From: Rhodobacterales bacterium UBA7416
GTDB lineage: Bacteria; Pseudomonadota; Alphaproteobacteria; Rhodobacterales; Rhodobacteraceae
DNA: 5,365 nucleotides
Assembly: GCA_002469545.1 (NCBI GenBank)
Contig: DKMK01000058.1
Coordinates: 1-5,365 of the forward strand
Reading direction: 5' to 3'
In this document: positions 1 to 5,365 of the stretch, piece by piece
How positions within the stretch are numbered: position 1 is the first letter of the stretch
How the letters are laid out: every line of letters starts with the position of its first letter
The notes under the pieces: model-generated
Database searches by the model: none
What the model was told of the DNA's origin: nothing
What the model saw: only the letters and a program-made list of their open reading frames with translations
Position numbers and translations under genes: made by a program

Positions 1-644
1 GGTCAGTCGGCGCGACATGCAAAATCTATGGCCAACATTGGCATGTTTGGGAAGAAAATGGCCGCTTGGTTTACCAAGATGAAAATGGATTATTAGACCT
101 ACCAATGCCAACATTGATTGGGGCACATCAGGTGCAAAACGCGGGCATTGCCATTGCAACACTTCGGTACTTAGGAAAAAGCGACGTCGCCTTTGAAGGG
201 GCGATGTTGAACGCGAATTGGCCCGCGAGATTACAAAAATTACGCGCTGGTCCATTGATCGACGCAGCACCCCAAGCAGAGATCTGGCTGGACGGCGGCC
301 ACAACAAAGCGGCAGGTATTGCCTTAAGCGAAGCATTGGGACGTTTACCAGATCGTAAATTATATTTGATCGTTGGCATGCTGAATACCAAGGATTCATC
401 TGGATATATGGAACCCTTAAAATCACGCGCCGACAAATTATACGGCGTGTCGATCCCAGGCGAAGCCGCAACACTAAGCGCGAAAGAAACAGTTGATATT
501 GCGCAAAAGGTCGGCTTTGATGCTGTCGAAGCAATTGATTTTGAGACGGCGGTTAATGATATTGTAAAAACAGACCCCAGCGCAAGAATTCTGATTTGCG
601 GCTCACTGTATTTGGCGGGCAAAGTTTTACAAACCAACAGTTAA
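1..644 (+). CDS. folC: Folylpolyglutamate synthase / dihydrofolate synthase, C-terminal half (5' end outside window)
   Basis: FolC is a cytosolic ATP-dependent ligase of the Mur-ligase family. It joins glutamate to dihydropteroate and/or extends the polyglutamate tail of folates. The reading frame is open from the window edge (first whole codon at base 3) to TAA at 642-644, giving about 213 residues, roughly half of a usual FolC of 420-440. The ATP-binding P-loop half is therefore off the window. Visible family marks are the GAHQVQNAGIAIATLR stretch (bases about 120-170), which matches the HQ..NA segment before the C-terminal domain; WLDGGHN (bases 288-305), the equivalent of the DGAHNP signature; and the closing ILICGSLYLAGKVL. 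The signature has Gly for Ala and Lys for the usual Pro. No start can be chosen here: the TTG at 66 is only an internal codon, because clear FolC-like sequence continues upstream of it. The sulfotransferase gene follows after 38 bases on the same strand. Confidence 0.93.
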   Translation, partial: SVGATCKIYGQHWHVWEENGRLVYQDENGLLDLPMPTLIGAHQVQNAGIAIATLRYLGKSDVAFEGAMLNANWPARLQKLRAGPLIDAAPQAEIWLDGGHNKAAGIALSEALGRLPDRKLYLIVGMLNTKDSSGYMEPLKSRADKLYGVSIPGEAATLSAKETVDIAQKVGFDAVEAIDFETAVNDIVKTDPSARILICGSLYLAGKVLQTNS

Positions 645-670
645 GTTGATTTTCATACGTTAAGAGGCAA

Positions 671-675
671 AAGAG
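671..675 (+). promoter_or_regulatory. Probable ribosome binding site of the sulfotransferase gene
   Basis: AAGAG lies 7 bases before the ATG at 683. A second purine run, AGAGG at 663-667, is a better match but sits 15 bases away, which is too far for normal use. The spacing favours ATG 683 as the start. No separate promoter is evident in the 38-base gap after folC. Confidence 0.45.
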
Positions 676-682
676 TTTTGTC

Positions 683-1426
683 ATGCAGACAGTCAAAATA
701 AAACTAAACCGAAAACCCAATGATTTTTTGGGTAATTTTCATAGACCCGTGTTTGTGACGGGGTTGCCAAGGTCTGGAACTTCGATGGTTGCCGGCCTGA
801 TGCATGAATTTGGTGCGTGGATTGGTGAAACAACTCCCGGGAATGGTGCAAACCCCAAAGGGTTTTTCGAGAACGCAGATATTCGAGATAAGATTTTAAA
901 ACAAACCTTACGAACACTTGGCGTCAGCGCTGCGGGCGTTTCACCTTTGCCAGATCCTGAAATCAATACAAATTTTAAATATTTGGTCGACGGCCAAAAG
1001 GTTTCAATGCGGTTCCGCATGCGCCAAATTGTTCAAGACCAAGGTTACGATGGAACTGATCGGTGGATGTTTAAGGGTGCCAAATTAAGCTTAATGTGGC
1101 GCATGTTTAACAACGAATTTCCCAATGCGGATTGGATCATCGTGCGTCGCCAACGCGAGGGTTTTGTAAAATCCTGTATGAAAACCCACTTTATGAAACA
1201 ATATTCAACCGATCCGGCCTTCTGGAATAATATGGCAGACGAATATGACCTGCGATTGGATCAACTTAAAAACACAGCTAAAAATGTCCATGAAGTTCAT
1301 ACAGACGATATCTTAAGCGGCGATACAGCAAGTCTAAAAAGCACTGTGATGAAAATTGATGGTCTAAGTTTCAGCATCGCAAAAGTTCGCAAATTTGTTG
1401 ACCCGAAACACTGGCATCACAGCTAA
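683..1426 (+). CDS. Sulfotransferase family protein (PAPS-dependent type), substrate unknown
   Basis: This is a 247-residue protein with the hallmarks of the P-loop sulfotransferase fold, which moves a sulfuryl group from PAPS to an acceptor hydroxyl or amine. Residues 24-40 contain FVTGLPRSGTSMVAGLM, the 5'-phosphosulfate-binding loop, with Arg30, Ser31, Gly32 and Thr33. NPKGFFEN (57-64) is a motif I associate with small bacterial and phage sulfotransferase-like proteins. WIIVRRQREGFVKS (151-164) fits the 3'-phosphate-binding strand and helix, with Arg156 and Ser164 eight residues apart as in cytosolic sulfotransferases. There is no signal peptide or membrane segment, so it is likely cytosolic. 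It is at the short end for the family. The start at ATG 683 leaves a 22-residue basic lead before the P-loop strand. It follows folC closely and ends tail to tail with the minus-strand operon. No PAPS-synthesis genes or glycan genes are visible, so the acceptor cannot be inferred. A plain P-loop kinase-like protein is a less likely alternative. Confidence 0.85.
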   Translation: MQTVKIKLNRKPNDFLGNFHRPVFVTGLPRSGTSMVAGLMHEFGAWIGETTPGNGANPKGFFENADIRDKILKQTLRTLGVSAAGVSPLPDPEINTNFKYLVDGQKVSMRFRMRQIVQDQGYDGTDRWMFKGAKLSLMWRMFNNEFPNADWIIVRRQREGFVKSCMKTHFMKQYSTDPAFWNNMADEYDLRLDQLKNTAKNVHEVHTDDILSGDTASLKSTVMKIDGLSFSIAKVRKFVDPKHWHHS

Positions 1427-3969
1427 CTTCGCATACGTTCGCCCATTGGATCAAAGGGCGCATCGATCGCAATTGTCGCCGCACGACGTTCACCTAAAAT
1501 TTCAATTTCGAACATACCCTCCGATTCAATTTCAGACAGATCGGTCGGAATATAACCCTGTGCCATCGACACCCCTACGGAATGAGCAAACCCACCTGAC
1601 GTAACCCAACCAACAACTTGCCAATCGCCATCGCGTTGTGGATTAACACCTGAAATTTCAACACCTTGCGCATCAAAGCGCGGTGCGCCATGGCCGTGTG
1701 GTGGGTCAATCGCATCAAAGGTTTTGGTGGTTTTTGCCCAGATCGGTTCATCGCCCATAACATCACAGGTACCTGCAGAAATCTTAAATGAGGTGCGGCG
1801 CAATTTTGGGCCGTTTGCCAACTCTTGAGTCGCAGCAGATCGGCCAATGAAATCAGATTTGTTTAACTTAATGAAACGCTCCATGCCTCCCTCATAGGGG
1901 CCATAGATTGGCCGTAACTCTGCAAACCAAGTGGGAAAGTTTTTTTCCAATCGCATGGATAACAATGCACGCATACCAAAATCGCGAATACCAAATTCGG
2001 CACCTGCTTGTTTTAACCCGTCATAGACGCGACGCTGGTATTCAGGAGCAACCCAAATTTCATAGCCCAAATCACCAGTATAGCTGATGCGATTGATCAT
2101 GCATGGCGCACCGTTAACGTCAATTTCGCGAAAATCCATAAAGCGGAAACCACTGTTTGAAACATTGCTATCAACTAGCTTCTCCAGAACTTTGCGGGCA
2201 TTTGGCCCAGCGATGGACAGCCCTTGCAATGACATATCAAACCGCTTGATTGTAACGCTGCCATTGTCTGGTTGATGCTGCTGGAACCAACGCATGTGGT
2301 ATTTTGTGGCGCCAAGTGAACCAAACATGATGAACCGATCTGGGCCCGCCTTTGCAATGGTAAAGTCGCCTATCAGTTTGCCATTTTCATTCAACATCGG
2401 CGTTAAAACAATTCGACCTTGCTTGGGCATTGTGTTTGTCATCAGGTGGTCAAGGAATGCTTCCGCCCCAGCGCCCGTGAATTCATATTTCGCAAAATTC
2501 GAAATTTCTGTGATGCCAACCGACTCCCGCACAGCTTTGACTTCGTTGGCAATGTGTTCGAAATCGTTCGAATGATGAAACGATAAAACATCGTGGGCCT
2601 CGGCGGCTGACGGTGCGAACCACAATGGCGTTTCAAGCCCCCATGTATCGCCCATAACAGCATGATTTTCGTTCTTCATCACGTCATACAATGGCGTTGT
2701 TTGTTGCGGCCGCGCGGCAGGCAATTCTTCGTTAGGATAACTAATGGAAAAGCGACGCGAATAATTTTCACGTACCTTTGCATTGGTATAACGAAGCGTC
2801 GCCCATTCGCCGTAACGCGCGACATCCATAGCAAAAATATCAAAACCCGGATCGCCATCAACCATCCAATTTGCCAGCGCCAAACCAACACCACCACCTT
2901 GGCTAAAGCCGGCCATAACCGCGCAAGCTGACCAATAATTCGTCAACCCAGGCACGGGCCCAACCAATGGATTTCCATCAGGTGCGAATGTAAACGGTCC
3001 GTTGATGACTTGCTTAATGCCCGCCTTCTCAAATGCTGGGAAATGTTTGAATGCCACTTCTAGCGAAGGTGAAATGCGATCCAAATCCGGCTGCAATAAC
3101 TCATGGCCAAAATCCCACGGCGTGTTCACCGGTGACCAAGGTTTACAAGCTTGTTCATATGTTCCCAAAAGCAACCCATTGCGTTCTTGTCGCGTATAAA
3201 TCTCACCTTTGAAATCAATAACACCAACCAATTCGCGACCTGTATCTTGATTGAATTCGACAACCTCTGGCATCTCATCGGTCAAAAGATACATGTGTTC
3301 CATTGCTAAAACGGGCAATTCCAACCCGACCATGCGCCCCACTTCGCGCGCCCACAGACCACCGGCATTGACCACATGTTCGGCCTTTACCGTGCCGTTC
3401 TTGGTGATGACATTCCACATGCCATCGCTGTCTTGGGTGATCTCGATCACTGGATTGCGCAACTCAATTTCGGCGCCCAAAACTTTGGCCGCCTTGGCAT
3501 ATGCGTGCGTGGTGCCGGATGGATCAAGGTGACCCTCGACTGGATCCCACAATGCGCCAACAAAATTTGTCTCGTCCATCAACGGAAACATTGCTTTTGC
3601 CTCTGATGGGGTGATCAGTTCGGTTTCCATTCCTAAACAACGCCCGCGTGCGTGGGTCATCCGCAAGAAATCCATGCGCTCTGGACTGTCCGCCATCATC
3701 ACGCCACCGGTTAAATGCAGGGAACAAGATTGGCCTGAAATTTCTTCCAGTTCTTTATATAAGCCAACGGTGTAGGCTTGCAGCTTTGCAACGTTTGGAT
3801 CGCCGTTCAAAGTATGAAATCCACCTGCCGCGTGCCATGATGAACCACTGGTCAGCTCAGACCGCTCGATCAGCATCACATCCTTCCAACCGGCTTTGGC
3901 TAAGTGATACAACACGGAACAGCCAACAACGCCGCCTCCGATAACAACTGCTTTGGCGTGGGTTTTCAT
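1423..3969 (-). CDS. Dimethylglycine/sarcosine dehydrogenase-type FAD oxidoreductase with GcvT-like folate domain
   Basis: This 848-residue cytosolic flavoenzyme has a two-half architecture. Residues about 6-370 form a DAO-type FAD domain: the dinucleotide motif VVIGGGVVGCSVLYHLAKAG is at 8-27, and SGSSWHAAG (41-49) places His46 where mammalian dimethylglycine and sarcosine dehydrogenases attach FAD covalently. YWSACAVMAGFSQGGG (345-360) is the C-terminal FAD-binding segment. Residues about 372-430 resemble the FAO_M linker. Residues about 430-840 are aminomethyltransferase-like (GcvT plus its C-terminal domain), with KLIGDFTI (531-538, Asp535 the likely folate-site acid), SYTGDLGYEIWV (629-640) and VVGWVTSGGFAHSVG (785-799). 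By family knowledge it oxidatively demethylates an N-methylated glycine and passes the one-carbon unit to tetrahydrofolate as 5,10-methylene-THF. Electrons probably go to ETF, but no ETF gene is in the window. About 40 residues near 743-784 look additional to the usual domain. Dimethylglycine, sarcosine or a related amine all remain possible substrates. The gene starts 3 bases after the upstream oxidoreductase gene. Confidence 0.9.
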   Translation of the reverse strand: MKTHAKAVVIGGGVVGCSVLYHLAKAGWKDVMLIERSELTSGSSWHAAGGFHTLNGDPNVAKLQAYTVGLYKELEEISGQSCSLHLTGGVMMADSPERMDFLRMTHARGRCLGMETELITPSEAKAMFPLMDETNFVGALWDPVEGHLDPSGTTHAYAKAAKVLGAEIELRNPVIEITQDSDGMWNVITKNGTVKAEHVVNAGGLWAREVGRMVGLELPVLAMEHMYLLTDEMPEVVEFNQDTGRELVGVIDFKGEIYTRQERNGLLLGTYEQACKPWSPVNTPWDFGHELLQPDLDRISPSLEVAFKHFPAFEKAGIKQVINGPFTFAPDGNPLVGPVPGLTNYWSACAVMAGFSQGGGVGLALANWMVDGDPGFDIFAMDVARYGEWATLRYTNAKVRENYSRRFSISYPNEELPAARPQQTTPLYDVMKNENHAVMGDTWGLETPLWFAPSAAEAHDVLSFHHSNDFEHIANEVKAVRESVGITEISNFAKYEFTGAGAEAFLDHLMTNTMPKQGRIVLTPMLNENGKLIGDFTIAKAGPDRFIMFGSLGATKYHMRWFQQHQPDNGSVTIKRFDMSLQGLSIAGPNARKVLEKLVDSNVSNSGFRFMDFREIDVNGAPCMINRISYTGDLGYEIWVAPEYQRRVYDGLKQAGAEFGIRDFGMRALLSMRLEKNFPTWFAELRPIYGPYEGGMERFIKLNKSDFIGRSAATQELANGPKLRRTSFKISAGTCDVMGDEPIWAKTTKTFDAIDPPHGHGAPRFDAQGVEISGVNPQRDGDWQVVGWVTSGGFAHSVGVSMAQGYIPTDLSEIESEGMFEIEILGERRAATIAIDAPFDPMGERMRS

Positions 3970-3972
3970 GTT

Positions 3973-5280
3973 TTATCCAATCACAGAGAAGCTAGAGTTT
4001 TGGTTAATTTCGCGTTTGCGGGAAAACGCACCTAATGAGATATCAGCATTAATATAGTCCAAATGGAACTGCACAGGATTTACATCATGATCATGGCCAG
4101 CCTGACATTTTTGGACAAGTTCTGCCATAATCTTGCCTGCGACGGGCGCGTTTTTGAACTGATTTCCGCTGGTGCCAACGGCCATGTAAAACCCATCAAG
4201 ATCACTTTTGTCATATATCGGCATCCAGTCGTCGGACACGTCGTACAATGCAACGACGCCCTTGGCTTGTTCAGGAATGCCAAGGCCGGTGAACCGCTGC
4301 GCCAACCGCATCGTCATGATTTTTGACTGCTCGCTTAGATTGGCATCAAAGACATCTGGATTTTCAACCCAGTCTTGGGGATCACATGCGGGATCTTCGG
4401 AGCCGATCAGGATGTGATTACCTGTTTCTGGACGGGCATAGGTATGAATATCACTGTCAGAATATATGAATCCGTCACGCTCAAAATCCATGCCCTTGGG
4501 CGCTGGAACGTGGGCGACTTCGTGGCGCAAGGCACGCGTATTGATGTTCATCCCATCAGTGACGCCAGCCATTTCGTTGATTACAAATGAATGTGGCCCT
4601 GCGACGTTCACAACGACTGGCGCATTTATTCTACTGCCATCTGACAGTGTGACGCCAACAACTTTACCATTTTCTTGTTTAATTTCAGTAACCTCTGTAT
4701 TGAAACGAAACTCTGCACCTGCTGCCATTGCTGCCTGTTGGGCATTTTGTGCAGACAATTTTGGATCCGACACATATCCACCATTTGGGAAAAATACGGC
4801 CCCATTCACCGCATTGCCCGTCGGCTCGCCAAAACCATCATCGTCTGGACGCTTGGCTGGATCATAGGCGCGAGTGTCCGCGTTTGGCAGGCGATCAGGT
4901 ATCTGATCTGTTGGAATGTTTTCCCACGGGCAGCCGATCTGATCCATCGTATCACAAACAACAGACAGGTCTTTATTATGAGGCGTCTTTATAACCAAAC
5001 AGCCAGTGTCATGATACTGGATCAGATTGTCTGCAACACCTCTTCCGATATAGCCTTCCCAATCTTTCCAGTAATGCCAGCCTTCATATGCCAAGGCGCA
5101 AGTTTCATAAGCGGAATAATATGTGCGAATAATGGCACAAGAACCTGATGTTGAACCATATCCTGCCTCGGGCAGCTTATCGATCGACAGGGTTTTCATA
5201 CCCTTTTTGGCCATTTCAAACGCTGTACAGGCACCAATCACCCCTGCGCCTATAATGATTGCATCATAAGATTTCGACAT
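3973..5280 (-). CDS. FAD-dependent oxidoreductase of the DAO / sarcosine oxidase beta-like superfamily
   Basis: This is a complete 435-residue protein. The N-terminal AIIIGAGVIGACTAFEMAKKG (7-27, GxGxxG) followed by Asp34 is a classic FAD dinucleotide-binding fold. GSTSGSCAIIRTYYS (42-56) matches the flavin pyrophosphate-contact region seen in monomeric sarcosine oxidase and SoxB relatives. VVVNVAGPHS (222-231) is the second conserved flavin segment. The C-terminal GFYMAVGTSGNQFKNAPVAGK (363-383) is the family's closing FAD-contact motif. The region 341-357, before the C-terminal FAD motif, has no cysteine, so the covalent cysteinyl FAD of monomeric sarcosine oxidase seems absent and FAD is probably held non-covalently. 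A tail ending in SFSVIG follows the core fold. No signal peptide or membrane segment is seen. It probably oxidises an amine or amino acid at a C-N bond. Being first in an operon with the dimethylglycine dehydrogenase-type gene, it likely acts in the same methylamine or betaine route, but the substrate is unassigned. ATG 5280 is preceded by GAGA at suitable distance. Confidence 0.9.
   Translation of the reverse strand: MSKSYDAIIIGAGVIGACTAFEMAKKGMKTLSIDKLPEAGYGSTSGSCAIIRTYYSAYETCALAYEGWHYWKDWEGYIGRGVADNLIQYHDTGCLVIKTPHNKDLSVVCDTMDQIGCPWENIPTDQIPDRLPNADTRAYDPAKRPDDDGFGEPTGNAVNGAVFFPNGGYVSDPKLSAQNAQQAAMAAGAEFRFNTEVTEIKQENGKVVGVTLSDGSRINAPVVVNVAGPHSFVINEMAGVTDGMNINTRALRHEVAHVPAPKGMDFERDGFIYSDSDIHTYARPETGNHILIGSEDPACDPQDWVENPDVFDANLSEQSKIMTMRLAQRFTGLGIPEQAKGVVALYDVSDDWMPIYDKSDLDGFYMAVGTSGNQFKNAPVAGKIMAELVQKCQAGHDHDVNPVQFHLDYINADISLGAFSRKREINQNSSFSVIG
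3975..3978 (-). promoter_or_regulatory. Weak ribosome binding site inside the end of the upstream gene (translational coupling)
   Basis: Read on the minus strand, GGAT sits just before the ATG at 3969. The GGA is the last (glycine) codon of the upstream oxidoreductase and the T begins its TAA stop, leaving about 6 bases to the start codon. The match is weak. With a 3-base intergenic gap, ribosomes finishing the first gene probably help start the second, so the two products would be made together. Confidence 0.4.
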
Positions 5281-5284
5281 AATT

Positions 5285-5288
5285 TCTC
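5285..5288 (-). promoter_or_regulatory. Ribosome binding site of the FAD oxidoreductase gene
   Basis: On the minus strand the leader reads GTGAGAAATT directly before the ATG at 5280. GAGA (part of the Shine-Dalgarno complement) lies 4 bases from the start codon, slightly close but acceptable. It abuts a small inverted repeat (5289-5306), so access to it could be affected if that repeat folds in the RNA. Confidence 0.45.
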
Positions 5289-5306
5289 ACTGGATTTTTT
5301 ACCAGT
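5289..5306. repeat. Short inverted repeat ACTGG-N8-CCAGT in front of the operon
   Basis: Five-base perfect arms (5289-5293 and 5302-5306) flank an AT-rich 8-base spacer. It overlaps the candidate -10 element and ends against the ribosome binding site. It could be an operator half-site pair or a weak RNA hairpin. It is short enough to be chance. Confidence 0.3.
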
Positions 5307-5331
5307 AAAGCCGAGCGGCGAAAAATATCAA
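5304..5331 (-). promoter_or_regulatory. Candidate sigma-70-type promoter for the two-gene operon
   Basis: On the minus strand TTGATA (5326-5331, 5 of 6 to TTGACA) is followed after 16 bases by TTTACT (5304-5309, 4 of 6 to TATAAT). Transcription would start near 5297 and give a very short leader of roughly 17 bases. A second, weaker pair lies further upstream: TTGAAT at 5354-5359 and TAGACT at 5333-5338, 15 bases apart. Both are by-eye matches in an AT-rich stretch and either could be chance. The promoter could also lie beyond the window. Confidence 0.25.
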
Positions 5332-5365
5332 TAGTCTATTTTTAGGTCAGCGCATTCAAATATGC

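Noticed and set aside
65..78. CTTGG-TTTA-CCAAG hairpin
   Set aside because: It is internal to folC, isolated, and without a T tract or nearby gene start. Most likely incidental.
31..116. GCCAA-CA-TTGGC palindrome (31-42) and a 10-base direct repeat GCCAACATTG (31-40 and 107-116)
   Set aside because: Both are inside folC in different codon frames and are short enough for chance. No mobile-element or recombination context.
128..637. Open frame of 169 codons antisense to folC
   Set aside because: The opposite frame carries a clear FolC sequence. The antisense translation shows no family motif and no ribosome binding site of note.
1440..1460. CGCCC-N11-GGGCG inverted repeat near the convergent stops, considered as a terminator
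   Set aside because: It has a short stem and a long loop, lies inside the dehydrogenase coding region, and has no T run after it on either strand.
1395..1604. Small plus-strand open frame spanning the convergent junction
   Set aside because: It starts inside the sulfotransferase gene and runs antisense into the dehydrogenase C-terminus, with no ribosome binding site or domain. Low-complexity shadow.
4675..5148. Open frame of 157 codons antisense to the FAD oxidoreductase, with overlapping shorter ones
   Set aside because: It lies wholly inside a well-supported gene on the other strand. Its translation is Cys/Ile/Trp-rich with no recognisable domain, as expected of a shadow frame.
1..5365. 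Folate link between folC and the GcvT-like dehydrogenase half as a single functional cluster
   Set aside because: Both touch folate, but the genes are on opposite strands in separate transcription units. Proximity alone does not support a shared system.

Overview
The window looks like an ordinary chromosomal stretch from a marine-type alphaproteobacterium, possibly of the Rhodobacterales. This placement is an inference from the protein sequences, the moderate base composition and the gene content, all judged by eye. The window holds four protein-coding genes in two convergent pairs. I see no rRNA, tRNA, CRISPR array, insertion sequence or phage gene.

Left half, plus strand: the 3' half of folC (bifunctional folylpolyglutamate/dihydrofolate synthase, cut by the window edge) is followed after 38 bases by a small, complete sulfotransferase-like gene of unknown substrate. 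The two are probably co-transcribed.

Right half, minus strand, read from right to left: a short upstream region (5281-5365) with weak promoter-like and dyad elements, then a 435-residue FAD-dependent oxidoreductase of the DAO superfamily. Only 3 bases later comes an 848-residue FAD oxidoreductase fused to an aminomethyltransferase (GcvT-like) half, of the dimethylglycine/sarcosine dehydrogenase type. The tight spacing indicates one operon. The likely role is oxidative N-demethylation of a methylated glycine or related amine, as in glycine betaine catabolism. The methyl carbon would be passed to tetrahydrofolate by the GcvT-like half. The small oxidoreductase would act on a related amine or a preceding or following intermediate. 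Its exact substrate cannot be read from sequence.

The two pairs meet tail to tail with overlapping stop codons (1423-1426), so no dedicated bidirectional terminator lies between them. I find no convincing evidence of a wholly new system. The points most worth a second look are the unassigned FAD enzyme in the operon, an apparent extra segment in the C-terminal domain of the large enzyme, the orphan sulfotransferase, and the dyad symmetries in front of the operon.
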